From: JACVRM01 sp046262315
GTDB lineage: Bacteria; Actinomycetota; Thermoleophilia; Gaiellales; Gaiellaceae
Length of the DNA stretch: 64,000 nt
Direction of reading: 5' to 3'
Assembly (NCBI GenBank): GCA_046262315.1
Contig: JBHEMZ010000029.1
Location: 49,884-113,883 of the forward strand
Below, piece after piece: positions 44,140-53,500 of the stretch. The translations under genes and the position numbers were made by a program. Position 1 is the first letter of the stretch. Each line of letters starts with the position of its first letter. The notes below the pieces were generated by a model. The model was not told the origin of the DNA. It saw only the letters and a list, made by a program, of their open reading frames with translations, and did no database searches.

Positions 44140-44838
44140 TCAGCCGGCGAGGCCGACACCCTTCCGCAGTTCCTGGATTTCGCCGGCCCGCAACTCGCGC
44201 CACTCGCCCGGTGCGAGCCCGTCGAGGGTGAGCCCCGCGTAGCGCGAGCGGTGCAGCCGGCGGACTGGGTGCCCGACAGCTTCCAGCATGCGCTTGACCT
44301 GGTGCTTCCGGCCTTCGTGGATGGTGAGCTCGACGCGTCCGGGGCCGAGACGCTGCGCGCGCGCCGGCGCGGTCGGCCCGTCGTCGAGCTCGACGCCTGC
44401 CTCGAGCCGGGCCAGGGCCTCCACCCGCGGATCTCCTCCGACCTCGGCGACATAGACCTTCTCGATCTCGTACCGCGGGTGCGCGAGCCGGTGTGCGAGC
44501 TCGCCCTCGTTCGTGAGCAGCAGCACGCCGGTTGTGTCGGCGTCGAGCCGACCGACCGGGACGACGCGGGAGGGGTGGTCGACGAGCCCGACCACGATCG
44601 GACGGTTGTGCGGGTCGCGAGTCGTCGTCACGACTCCCGCCGGTTTGTGCAGAAGCACGTGCGCGAGCGGCTGGAGGGCGACGCGCCGCCCGTCCACCTC
44701 AACCGTGTCGTGTGCGCCGACACGGCTGTCGAGGCGCCCCGCCTCGCCGTTCACGCGCACGCGCCCCTCGCGGATGAGCTCGTCGGCAGCGCGACGCGAC
44801 GCGACGCCGGCGCGGGCGAGGTAGGCGTTCAGCCGCAC
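44140..44838 (-). CDS. rluB: 23S rRNA pseudouridine synthase (RluB/RsuA family)
   Basis: 232 residues: N-terminal S4 RNA-binding domain (VRLNAYLARAGVASRRAADELIREGRVRVNG) and pseudouridine synthase domain with catalytic Asp in VGRLDADTTGVLLLTNEG and IHEGRKHQVKRMLEAVGHPV. GTG at 44838; the longer open frame upstream is non-coding gap sequence. Placement after scpA-scpB is typical. Whether it modifies 23S (RluB) or 16S (RsuA) rRNA is inferred from the neighbourhood. Confidence 0.9.
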   Translation of the reverse strand: MRLNAYLARAGVASRRAADELIREGRVRVNGEAGRLDSRVGAHDTVEVDGRRVALQPLAHVLLHKPAGVVTTTRDPHNRPIVVGLVDHPSRVVPVGRLDADTTGVLLLTNEGELAHRLAHPRYEIEKVYVAEVGGDPRVEALARLEAGVELDDGPTAPARAQRLGPGRVELTIHEGRKHQVKRMLEAVGHPVRRLHRSRYAGLTLDGLAPGEWRELRAGEIQELRKGVGLAG

Positions 44839-44888
44839 GGTGGAATTATCGAGGCCGCTGCGGCGCGACAACCTGCGCACGTGCGACT

Positions 44889-45005
44889 CTCCTCCCGGCT
44901 TCCCCGATACTCCAGACGGGAGGAGGTTGGGGCTACCTGCGGCGCTGTCCCAAGGGGACGGGTCTCCCGTGGCGGGCACGATGTGGCTCTGTCCCGAAAG
45001 GACAG
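44889..45005. repeat. Cluster of three inverted repeats between rluB and scpB
   Basis: Three perfect inverted repeats in the 266-base gap: CTCCTCCCG/CGGGAGGAG (44889-44925, 19-base loop), GTCCC-AAG-GGGAC (44947-44959) and CTGTCC-CGAAA-GGACAG (44989-45005). No gene is seen here. The last two share the GGGAC/GTCCC theme with hairpins in other gaps of this window. Confidence 0.6.
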
Positions 45006-45104
45006 GGGCTCCCGGAGCGCGCTCGCGACGCCTGGGCGTGAGGGGTAGCGGGGCCGGTCGCCGCCCGACGATTGAGGCGATGTCAGGCGCAGGACCGACT
45101 GGCG

Positions 45105-45704
45105 CTACGCCGGACGCTTCTCTGCGATCTGCTCGAGCTGCTCGCGCAGATCGTCCGCGTCCCCAACCACGTCGTCGAGGCGCGGAAGCGCCGACAGGCT
45201 CTCGAGGCCGAAGACGCGCTCGAAGAGCGGTGTCACCCGATAGCGGACCGTTCCGAGGGCGTCGTCTCGGCCTGCCTCGGCGATCAGCCCCCGTTCGAGC
45301 AGCCCCGCGACGACGGAATCGGCGGCCACACCCCGCAGCCGCGCGATCTCCGGTCGCGTGCACGGGCCGAGGTAGGCGACCACCGCAAGCGTCTCGAGCG
45401 CCGCGGCGGACAGGCCGCGCTCGACCGGGCGCTCGAACAGTCGCCCGCACGCCTCCGCCGCCTCGCGCGAGGCCCGGAATGCCCAGCCACCCGCGACCGC
45501 CTCCAGGACGATGCCGCACTTGCCCTCGCGGTAGCGCTCGGCGAGCAGCCGCAGGGCCGTCTCGACGCGCTCGGCGTCGTCCTCCGTCGCGCCCGCGAGC
45601 TCCTCGACGGACAGCGGCTGCGATGCGACAACCAGGAGCGCCTCGACGGTTTGCGCCAGCCGGTCAACCGGATTCGAGCTGATCAGGCGGAGCGGGCGAT
45701 CCAC
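45105..45704 (-). CDS. scpB: Segregation and condensation protein B
   Basis: Kleisin-associated winged-helix subunit of the bacterial condensin Smc-ScpAB. 199 residues with two winged-helix domains: TVEALLVVASQPLSVEELA and LSAAALETLAVVAYLGPCTRPEIARLRGV, then YRVTPLFERVFGLESLSALP. GTG at 45704 lies 22 bases inside scpA, so translation is coupled. Confidence 0.93.
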   Translation of the reverse strand: MDRPLRLISSNPVDRLAQTVEALLVVASQPLSVEELAGATEDDAERVETALRLLAERYREGKCGIVLEAVAGGWAFRASREAAEACGRLFERPVERGLSAAALETLAVVAYLGPCTRPEIARLRGVAADSVVAGLLERGLIAEAGRDDALGTVRYRVTPLFERVFGLESLSALPRLDDVVGDADDLREQLEQIAEKRPA

Positions 45705-46435
45705 CCCTCCTCCTCCCCACGCTCGGCCCGCCGGACCCGGATGGGCGCGAACGGCGCCGCCTGCTCCAAGGCGACCTCGCCGCCCTTGCGCAGCTCGAGC
45801 AGCGCAAGGAACGCAACCGCCTGCTCGGCGCGCGAGAGCCCGCGCACCTCTGTCTCGAAGTCGAGCCGGCGCCGGCGCGCCAGCAGGCCGCGGAAGCGCT
45901 CGACGAACTGCGCCACCGGCGGAAAGCGGAGCGCCATGTGCCCGAGCGAGAGTGCGGGCGGCTCGGCGGCCAGCCCACGCATCGCCTCCGCGAGCTGCGC
46001 GGGATCCTGCGGCGCGAGCCGGCGTTCTGGACGGGGCGCGAGCGGTGCTGGCCCGAGCCGGAAGTAGCGCCCGCGCTCCTCGGCGAGCCGCTCGGTGAGC
46101 CAGGCCGCAGCCTCGCGGATCCGCCGGTACTCGGCAAGCCGGCGCGCCAGCTCCTCGGCGGCCTCGTCGGCATCGAGATCCTCCAGCTCGCCCTCGGCTG
46201 CATCGAAGAGCGCGCGCGCCTTCAGCTCAAGCAGTGCGGCAACGAGCACGAGGAACTCCCCGCACGCGTCGAGATCGAGCTCGCCGCGGCCCTGCAAGCG
46301 CTCCACGAATTCGACCACGATCGCCGCCACGTCGACCTCTGCCGGCTCGAGCTCCTGCTTCAGCACGAGCGTGAGCAGCAGGTCGAAAGGTCCCTCGAAC
46401 GCGTCGAGGTCCAACTCGAGCTCGCGCACCTCCAC
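45683..46435 (-). CDS. scpA: Segregation and condensation protein A (kleisin)
   Basis: 250 residues. N-terminal kleisin domain LDLDAFEGPFDLLLTLVLKQELEPAEVDVAAI, then YLVLAA-like helices (FLVLVAALLELKARALF), an acidic linker, and the C-terminal winged helix VAFLALLELRKGGEVALEQ that contacts Smc. GTG at 46435 is 11 bases after lgt; the frame upstream of it is antisense-like and lacks family character. Confidence 0.93.
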   Translation of the reverse strand: MEVRELELDLDAFEGPFDLLLTLVLKQELEPAEVDVAAIVVEFVERLQGRGELDLDACGEFLVLVAALLELKARALFDAAEGELEDLDADEAAEELARRLAEYRRIREAAAWLTERLAEERGRYFRLGPAPLAPRPERRLAPQDPAQLAEAMRGLAAEPPALSLGHMALRFPPVAQFVERFRGLLARRRRLDFETEVRGLSRAEQAVAFLALLELRKGGEVALEQAAPFAPIRVRRAERGEEEGWIARSA

Positions 46436-46446
46436 CTGGCGGGACG

Positions 46447-47358
46447 CTAGCGGGAGGGCCGGACGCGGCGTTTCGGGATGGCCATGGTGGGTCCCTTCGC
46501 CGCGGGGCGCGGGCGATCCTCCCGCCGCGGCCGCATGAACTGCCACCAGATGAAGAACGCTGTCGCCGAGACGAAGACGACGAGCGACACCCAGGCGTTC
46601 AGCCGCAGCGGGCCGAGCTCGTGGGCCGGGTCGATGCGGAGGAGCTCCTCGAAGAAGCGGCCGAACGTGTAGACGGCGACGTAGAGCGCGAAGAGCGCCG
46701 GCGGCCGAATCCGGAACCTCCACCCGATCCACACCAGCACTGCGGCCATGCCAAGCGTGTAGAGCGACTCGTAGAGGAACGTCGGATGAAAGGTCTCCGA
46801 CTGCACGTAGCGGTCGGGCCGGTTCTCGGGGTCGATCTCCAGTCCCCATGGCCGCCCGGTCGGCTCGCCGAAGAGCTCCTGGTTCCACCAGTTGCCCCAG
46901 CGGCCGATGCCGTGCGCGACTAGTAGACCGGGCGCGGCCGCGTCGAGGAAGAGCCGGACGCTATAGCCCGCCCGGCGCACGATCACAGCGCCGACGAGCG
47001 TGCCGAACAGGATTCCGCCCCAGACGCCAAGGCCGCCGCGCCACACTTCGAAGACGCCCTGCCACTTGGGCTCGGGGATCTCGCTCCAGCTTGTGACGAC
47101 GTGATAGAGGCGCGCCCCGACGACGCCGGCGGCGACGCCCCAGACGGCCACCCGCAGAACGAGGTCGAAGTCGTGCGGTGGCTCCTGGCCGATCTCGCTG
47201 CGATCCGGCCGCCACGCCCAGAAACGCGTCCAACGCAGGCCGGTCAGCACCACACAGGCCGCGATCGCGAGCAGGAGCATGAGCCCGTACATGTGCAGCG
47301 CGAACGGGCCGAGATCGAACGTCCCCTCGGACGGCGACGGGATCGAGAAGAGGACCAC
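46447..47358 (-). CDS. lgt: Prolipoprotein diacylglyceryl transferase
   Basis: Transfers diacylglycerol to the lipobox cysteine of lipoproteins such as the DUF3352-like one here. 303 residues, seven membrane helices. Begins VVLFSIPSPSEGTFDLGPFALHMYGLM; signature HGIGRWGNWWNQELFGEPT; catalytic region FHPTFLYES. GTG at 47358 is preferred over the TTG at 47388 because the family starts with the IPSP segment. The C-terminus is basic. Confidence 0.95.
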   Translation of the reverse strand: MVLFSIPSPSEGTFDLGPFALHMYGLMLLLAIAACVVLTGLRWTRFWAWRPDRSEIGQEPPHDFDLVLRVAVWGVAAGVVGARLYHVVTSWSEIPEPKWQGVFEVWRGGLGVWGGILFGTLVGAVIVRRAGYSVRLFLDAAAPGLLVAHGIGRWGNWWNQELFGEPTGRPWGLEIDPENRPDRYVQSETFHPTFLYESLYTLGMAAVLVWIGWRFRIRPPALFALYVAVYTFGRFFEELLRIDPAHELGPLRLNAWVSLVVFVSATAFFIWWQFMRPRREDRPRPAAKGPTMAIPKRRVRPSR

Positions 47359-47399
47359 GTCGGGGATTCTGCCGCGTCTGAGCCCCAACGGAGGGGCCA

Positions 47400-47418
47400 G
47401 GGGAACCGAAGGTTCCCC
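47400..47418. repeat. Hairpin GGGGAACC-GAA-GGTTCCCC
   Basis: Perfect 8-base stem with a 3-base loop just upstream of lgt. A longer hairpin with the same GGGGAACC/GGTTCCCC core is at 47578-47604, so the two flank the 250-base gap. Confidence 0.6.
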
Positions 47419-47577
47419 GATCGAGCGGTCGACGGTGAGACCGACGCCGGTTGCCGCCGGAGCCGGGCTCAGCCCGGCGAAAGGCTCAAACTACGAACGA
47501 GGCAACGGCGGAATCATGCCACGAACCGCCGGCCCGCCCCGGTCGGAACCCAAGCCGGCGCCCGCAAGGAGGGGGCC

Positions 47578-47604
47578 CACGGGGGAACCAGGGGTTCCCC
47601 CGTG
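47578..47604 (-). terminator. 12-base perfect stem-loop after the 65-residue protein gene
   Basis: Arms CACGGGGGAACC (47578-47589) and GGTTCCCCCGTG (47593-47604) with loop AGG, one base past the stop codon of the minus-strand gene at 47606. Strong enough to end transcription although no T-run follows. Confidence 0.6.
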
Positions 47605-47605
47605 A

Positions 47606-47803
47606 TCAAAGGAGGATTGCCAGCGCGAGCTCTTCGTTGCAGCCTCGCTCGAGCAGCTCGACGGCGAGGTGCAGATCGACGTCGTGGCGCGAGGCCAGTC
47701 GCCGCGCGGCGCTGGGCTCAAAGCCTCCGCGGACGAGCGCCTCGTAGCGCCAGCGCTCGATGCGCTCCACCTCTGTCTCGAACTGAACGTCTGCCGTAGT
47801 CAT
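47606..47803 (-). CDS. Small conserved-looking protein of unknown function
   Basis: 65 residues: MTTADVQFETEVERIERWRY, FEPSAARRLASRHDVDLHLA, VELLERGCNEELALAILL. All helical, no signal. ERIERWR and DVDLHLAVELL...GC resemble a recurring small actinobacterial protein that I cannot name. GAAGAGA precedes the ATG at 47803. Confidence 0.7.
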   Translation of the reverse strand: MTTADVQFETEVERIERWRYEALVRGGFEPSAARRLASRHDVDLHLAVELLERGCNEELALAILL

Positions 47804-47889
47804 GCGTCTCTTCGTTCGGTGAAACGACGCGTTCGGATTGCCGGTTAGCCGAACATGAACCGTCTTAACGGAGGCTTTACCTCTCTGCG

Positions 47890-48621
47890 TCAGCCCATCG
47901 CCTCGGCAACCTCCACGGCCTGCTCTTTCGTCAGCGCCCCCTCGAGGCGAAAAGTGAGGCCATCGCGCTCCCAGAGCAGGACCTTGTTTGCCAGACGAGC
48001 GGTCTCGACGAAAGTTCCAACCTCATCCTCATACGCGACCAGATGCGCGCCGTCGAGCCAGAGCGCCGGTTCGCCGCCGATCCGGAAGCGGTCGACATCG
48101 GTCGTCGTCGAGTCGATGATCTTCGTGATGTAAGGCTCGTAGCTGCCCCGAAACTCGGCGATGAGCAAGCGCATTCGCTGGAGCGTCCCGTAGACGAACG
48201 CAACCTGGCCGCCTTCCGGCGGCTCGCGGAAGTAGATGAGTGGCTTGCCGAGCTCCTCCGGCGGCCGGACAAGCTCGTAGCCCGCCCGCCTGCGCGCATC
48301 GGCGAGCCTGACCCGCTCGCCGAGCTGGAGATCGTTCGTCACTGCGAGGCCCGGCAACTCGTCGACGAACTCGAGCTCGACGCCCGGGATGCCGAGCCAC
48401 TCGAGGATCGCGCTCCGCGCGGAGGGTACGGCGAGGACGCCGGCGAGCGCCAGCACGAGGACGGCGAACGCGACCGCAAGCGAGCGCCGGTCGAGACGGA
48501 GGCGGATGCGCCGCGGCGGCTCGGCGCCGAGCTGCGCGCGCACCGCCGCGGCGAGGTCTGGCTCCGCCGGCCAGGCGACGGAGCCGGCGAGTGCATGGAG
48601 CTCGCGCTCAAGCTCGCTCAT
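47890..48621 (-). CDS. Membrane protein paired with an ECF sigma factor (DUF4367-like, putative anti-sigma)
   Basis: 243 residues. Cytoplasmic N-terminus of about 46 residues (MSELERELHALAGSVAWPAEPDL), one membrane segment (about 48-66, LAVAFAVLVLALAGVLAVP), then an outer domain with YELVRPPEELGKPLIYFREPPEGGQVAFVYG and GEPALWLDGAHLVAYEDE, as in DUF4367 sensors. ATG overlaps the sigma stop as ATGA. Likely holds the sigma factor at the membrane; inferred from arrangement. Confidence 0.8.
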   Translation of the reverse strand: MSELERELHALAGSVAWPAEPDLAAAVRAQLGAEPPRRIRLRLDRRSLAVAFAVLVLALAGVLAVPSARSAILEWLGIPGVELEFVDELPGLAVTNDLQLGERVRLADARRRAGYELVRPPEELGKPLIYFREPPEGGQVAFVYGTLQRMRLLIAEFRGSYEPYITKIIDSTTTDVDRFRIGGEPALWLDGAHLVAYEDEVGTFVETARLANKVLLWERDGLTFRLEGALTKEQAVEVAEAMG

Positions 48622-49175
48622 GCGGCTGCCTCCAGTCGCTCGCGGAGGCGTTCGAGTGCCCGCGACAGCCGCGACTTGACGGTGCCGCGCGGCCAGCCGA
48701 GCGTCGCCGCCGTCTCCTCCTCGGACAGGTCGAGGAAGTAGCGGCAGCCGATCACCTGACGGTCCTCCTCGCGCAACTCGTTGAGAGCCGCCAGCAGCTC
48801 CGCGCGGCGCTCGCCCGACAGGAACGTCGCCTCGGGGGACGGGACCGCGCCCCCCGAGGGACCCTCGGCTGCGACTCGCAGCGCAAGCTGCTCGCGCCGC
48901 CCGGCCGTACGGCGGCGGTTACGCGCTTCGTTCCCCACGATCTCGAGCAGCCAGGGACGAAACGGCGCTCCCGACCGGAAGCGATCGAGCGACCGATAGG
49001 CCTTGACGAAGCCGTCCTGCGCCGCTTCCTCGGCATCGGCAGCCGAGCCCGCGAGGACGTACGCCGTCCGAAATGCGATTCCCCTGTAGCGCTGCACGAG
49101 TTCCCCGTAGGCGTCGAGATCGCCACGCTTGGCGCGCTCGACGAGCTCTGCGTCCTCCAGTGGTCGGCCCACCAC
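48618..49175 (-). CDS. ECF-family RNA polymerase sigma factor
   Basis: 185 residues. Region 2: DLDAYGELVQRYRGIAFRTAYVLAG, EEAAQDGFVKAYRSLDRFRSGAPFRPWLLEIVGNEARNRRR; region 4: LREEDRQVIGCRYFLDLSEEETAATLGWPRGTVKSRLSRAL. Two successive GTG codons can start it; the first (49175) is given. Operon with the membrane protein downstream. Confidence 0.9.
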   Translation of the reverse strand: MVGRPLEDAELVERAKRGDLDAYGELVQRYRGIAFRTAYVLAGSAADAEEAAQDGFVKAYRSLDRFRSGAPFRPWLLEIVGNEARNRRRTAGRREQLALRVAAEGPSGGAVPSPEATFLSGERRAELLAALNELREEDRQVIGCRYFLDLSEEETAATLGWPRGTVKSRLSRALERLRERLEAAA

Positions 49176-49212
49176 TGCCGGTTCTACACCGGCGCGCGCG
49201 GCGGGGTTCCGA

Positions 49213-49249
49213 GGGGCCAGGTCCCGGGACCTGGCCGGGACCTGGCCCC
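49213..49249 (-). terminator. Nested palindromes after the collagen-like gene
   Basis: GGGGCCAGGTCCC (49213-49225) can pair with either of two copies of its complement: GGGACCTGGCC (49226-49236, adjacent, forming a perfect 22-base palindrome) or GGGACCTGGCCCC (49237-49249). It begins six bases after the stop of the minus-strand gene at 49256. A separate small hairpin GCCGGT-TCTAC-ACCGGC is at 49177-49193. Confidence 0.6.
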
Positions 49250-49255
49250 CTCCAC

Positions 49256-50272
49256 TCAGCTCATCACGTTTGCGGCGCCGCGCGTCGGCGTCGTCGTGAA
49301 CGCCCAGTCTGCGGCCGCGTGGTTCGTGTCCTTGCCGTTCGGGTTCCGGATCAGGGAGCCCGCGGCTGTGTTCGAGTCGGCAACGGTGTCCGGCAGCGCC
49401 GTGCCCTCGACAAGGTTGTACGTCGTCCCGTCGATCGTCGCCGCCGTGATCGCGCCCTCGTACGAGAGCGCGTCGACGAGCGCGTGCGCCGCCGTATCCA
49501 CTAGCGCTACGCCGTCGGGAGCCCCGTTTTGGAGATCGACGTCGACGACGAGGTAACCCCCCGCGGCGAGCGTTCCATCGAGCGCCTTGCGGCCGTACTC
49601 GGTACTGTCGCCACCGTTGACGTAGACGAGCGCGAGGCCGGTCAGGGTTGCCGCTTCAGTGCCCGGGTTGTGCAGCTCGACGAACCCGTCCCCGTCGGCA
49701 CCCACCTGGTCGTAGTCAACCTCGTTGATGACCAGCTTGGCCGCCCCTCCGGGCGGTGGCTCCGGCTCGCCCGCGACGCATGTCAGCGTGATTGCGTTTG
49801 CATCCGTTACGTCCACGTCCGTCTCCCCGTCCTTCCCGTCGTGCGTCGTGCACGGCAGGCCGTTCAGCTCGCCGATCGCCTCGAGCGGCGGCCCCGGGTC
49901 GCCCTTCGGCCCCTGCGGCCCCGCGGGTCCCGGTGCCCCGTCAGCGCCCTTCAGTCCTGCCGGCCCAACCGGCCCAGCGGGTCCGGCCGGTCCAGTAGGG
50001 CCGACAGGCCCCGCATCGCCCTTCGGACCCGGATCACCCTTCGGACCCGGCTCGCCCTTCGGCCCGACGGTGTTCCACGAGAGTGGCAGCTCGTGCTTAC
50101 GGCACTTGCCGGCCACGCTGACCACCCGGAGATAGCCGAGCGTCTTCGTGCGGCACGCGTTGATGGTCGAGGGCGGGTCGCCGGCCGCATACGCGAGGCC
50201 AGCCGTCGTGGCCAGGCACGCCAGCAGCGCCCCGAGGAGCGGCGCTGCGCGCCGGTGTCGTTGCTGTCCCAT
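49256..50272 (-). CDS. Secreted collagen-like protein with C-terminal lamin-tail domain
   Basis: 338 residues: signal peptide (about 1-30, ATTAGLAYA), a short conserved head [21 protein letters not shown], a Gly-X-Y collagen-like stretch of about 55 residues with many [12 protein letters not shown] triplets (residues about 70-128), a linker with CTTHDGKDG, and a lamin-tail-like domain beginning [20 protein letters not shown]. Cell-surface or released structural protein. AGGAGG lies six bases before the ATG at 50272. Followed by a strong hairpin. Confidence 0.85.
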   Translation of the reverse strand: MGQQRHRRAAPLLGALLACLATTAGLAYAAGDPPSTINACRTKTLGYLRVVSVAGKCRKHELPLSWNTVGPKGEPGPKGDPGPKGDAGPVGPTGPAGPAGPVGPAGLKGADGAPGPAGPQGPKGDPGPPLEAIGELNGLPCTTHDGKDGETDVDVTDANAITLTCVAGEPEPPPGGAAKLVINEVDYDQVGADGDGFVELHNPGTEAATLTGLALVYVNGGDSTEYGRKALDGTLAAGGYLVVDVDLQNGAPDGVALVDTAAHALVDALSYEGAITAATIDGTTYNLVEGTALPDTVADSNTAAGSLIRNPNGKDTNHAAADWAFTTTPTRGAANVMS

Positions 50273-50565
50273 TCGCTTCCTCCTGTTCGTTGGTCGCCCA
50301 ACGGAGTAGCGGCGGGCGACCGCAAGAACCAGGTGTCCCGGGTGGACGGTGCGCCGTGAAAGCGCAGTCCTCCGTAACCGATGCGCAGAACCGGCACGCT
50401 TCTGGCACGGACCCGCGTGGCTTCGAACTGGCGGGGGAGGCGGAGCTGAACGGTCGTGCGGCGCCAACTAGCGACGCGGTCGACCTAGACACATCCGACC
50501 GCTTCCGCTCGGCGGGCACGACGAGCAGTCGAGGCTCGGTCGTCGCGGGCTTTTGGCGCGTGCCG

Positions 50566-53500
50566 TTACAGCACGGCGGTCTCGCCGAGCAGCGCCTTCG
50601 CCTCTGCGAAGAAGTCCGGCGCCGGCCGGACGCGATACCCAGCACCGAACGCGAGCGTCTTCGGGCCTTCTGACGTCTCGAGCGCGACCACGACGCGCGC
50701 CTCGCCCGGAAAGTCGCGCACGAGGCTCGCCAGCTCGCCGATGATCCCGGCCCGCGCCTGGCGCGCGTCCACGTGGAGCCTCACCTCGCGCCGCTCGGGC
50801 GTTTCCTCGAAGGCCGAGACCTCGAGGGCGATCAGCTTCGTCTCACCCTCCTGCTTGTGGTCGACGCGGCCCTTGACGACGATCATGCGGTCGGTCTCGC
50901 AGAACTCCCGCGCGGCGGCGTAGACGGAGTTGAAGACGACGACCTCGGCGCTGCCCGTGACGCCGTCCAGCTGGAGGAAGACCATCGGCTCGCCCTTCTT
51001 GGTCGTCAGCTGCTTGATCGCGCCGACGATCCCCCCAACCGTGACCACCTCGCCGTCGCGCCGCCGCTCGACCTCGGCGAGGCCGCAGTCCGTCTTGCGC
51101 CGCAGCTGATCGGCAACGGCCGTCAGGGGATGCTCCGAGACATAAAGGCCGAGGCTCTCCTTTTCCATGGCGAGCAGCTCGTTCTTCTCGAACTCGCCCG
51201 GCGCGACGACCGGGTGGTGCCGCGGCGATTGCTCCTCCTCGTCGTCGAGGTCGAAGATCGAGCTTTGGCCGGCGAGCTGGTCGGCGTGGTGCCGGCCGCC
51301 CCACGCCAGCGCGGACTCCAGGCACTCGAGCATGCCCTTGCGCGGCAACCCGGTCGAGTCGAGCGCGCCGCACTTGACGAGCGACTCGAGCGCGCGCTTG
51401 TTCACGACCTGCGGGTCGACGCGCTCGGTGAAGTCCCAGAGCGAGGTGAACGGCCCTCCCTCCCCGCGCGCCCGGAGGATCGCCCGCGCAGCGCCGTCGC
51501 CCACGTTCTTGACGGCGTTCAGCCCGAAGCGGATCTTGCCTTCTACGACGGCGAAGTCGCACTGCGACTCGTTGACGTCGGGCGGCAGCACGTCGATGCC
51601 GATCTCGTGGCAGGCGTTGACGTAGTACGGCACCTTGTCCTTCGTGTTCATCACGGACGAGATCAGCGCCGCCATGTACTCGTGCGGGTGGTTCGCCTTC
51701 AGCCACGCGGTGCGGTAGGCGATCAGCGCGTAGCAGGCGGAGTGCGCCTTGTTGAAGGAGTAGTCCTGCGAGGACTCCATGTCCTTCCAGAGCTGCTGTG
51801 CGACGCCGGGCGTCGTGCCCGACTCGGCGCACCCCTCGAGGAACTTCTCCTTGAGCGAGGCCATCAGCGAGTGGATCTTCTTGCCGATCGCCTTGCGCAG
51901 GGTCTCGGCCTCGGCGGGCGAGAAGCCGGCGATCTGCTTCGCGATCTGCATGTACTGCTCCTGGTAGATGCAGATTCCGTGCGAGTCCCCGGTGATCGGC
52001 TTGAGTCGCTCGTCGATGTAGGTGACGGGCGCTTGCCCGTTCTTTCGCTTCGCGTACTCCGGGATGTACTGCATCGGCCCCGGCCGGTAGAGTGCGACGA
52101 GCGCGATGAGATCCTCGAACTCGGTGGGCTTCACCGCGCGGAGCGCGTCGCGCATGCCCGAGGACTCGAACTGGAAAACGCCGGTCGAGTCGGCCCGGGC
52201 GAGCATCTCGTAGGTCTTCCTGTCGTCGAGGGGGATCGACTCGACGTCGAGACCGCCTCCGATCAGCTCGAGCGTGCGGTCGATCACGTCGAGGTTCCGC
52301 AGGCCGAGGAAGTCCATCTTGAGCAGACCGAGCGCCTCGATGTCACCCCCCGCGAACTGCGTCACTACCTCCTGGTCGGCCCCCTTCTGCTGGACCGGGA
52401 CGAAGTCGATCAGCGGCTGCGCGCCGATGACGACGCCCGCAGCATGGATCGAGTCCTGTCGGACGAGGCCCTCGAGCGGCCTGGCTAGGTCGACGATCTC
52501 CTTCGTCAGGCGATCGGTGTCGTACGATTTGCGCAGCTCCGTCCCCGGTTTGAGGCACTCGTCGAGCGTCTGGCCCGGGCCCTCGGGAATGAGCTTCGCG
52601 AGCTTGTCGACCGCGCCGTAGGGCACTTCGAGCACGCGGCCGGCGTCGCGGACGGCCGCGCGCGCGGCCATCGTCCCGAAGGTGATGATCTGTGCCACGC
52701 GGTCGCGCCCGTACTTCTCCGCGACGTAGTTGATGACGCGGTCGCGGCCCGCGATAGAGAAGTCGATGTCCATGTCGGGCAAGTCCTTGCGGGCCGGGTT
52801 GAGGAAGCGCTCGAACAGCAGGTCGTAGCGCATCGGGTCGACGTCGGTGATCTCGAGGCAGTAGGCGGCGAGCGACCCTGCCGTCGAGCCGCGGCCGGGG
52901 CCGACGCTGATGCCGTTCGTCTTGGCGAAGTGGACGAAGTCCCAGACGATCAGGAAGTAGTCGGCGAACCCCATCTCGCGGATCGTCTTGAGCTCGAACT
53001 GGGCCCGCTCGCGCAGCTCCGGGGTGACGGCGCCGTAGCGGCGCTCTAAACCCCGCTCCACCTGCTCGACGAGGTAGTCGAACGCGTCGCGGCCTGCGGG
53101 CACTGGGAACCTGGGTAGGCGGATGGTGCCGAGCTCGATCTCGACGTTGCAGCGTTCCGCCACCTCGAGCGTCCTGCGCAGCGCCGCTTCGTGGCCTGGA
53201 AAGTCGGCGGCCATCTCAGCCGGCGACTTGAAGAAGAACTCGTCCGTGTCGAACTTCCAGTGGTTCGGGTTGCGGAGCGAGTCCCCCGACTGGATGCAGA
53301 GCAGCGCCTCGTGCGCGCGAGCGTCCTCCGCGAGCAGGTAGTGGACGTCACCGGTGGCCACGAGCGGCAAGCCGGAGCGCTCGGCGAGCCCCGCGAGCAC
53401 CGGGTTGATGCGCGCCTGCACGTCGATCCCGGCGTTCTGCATCTCGACGTAGACCTGGTCGCGGCCGAAGACCTGCGTGAGCCGGTCGAGCTCGGCCTCC

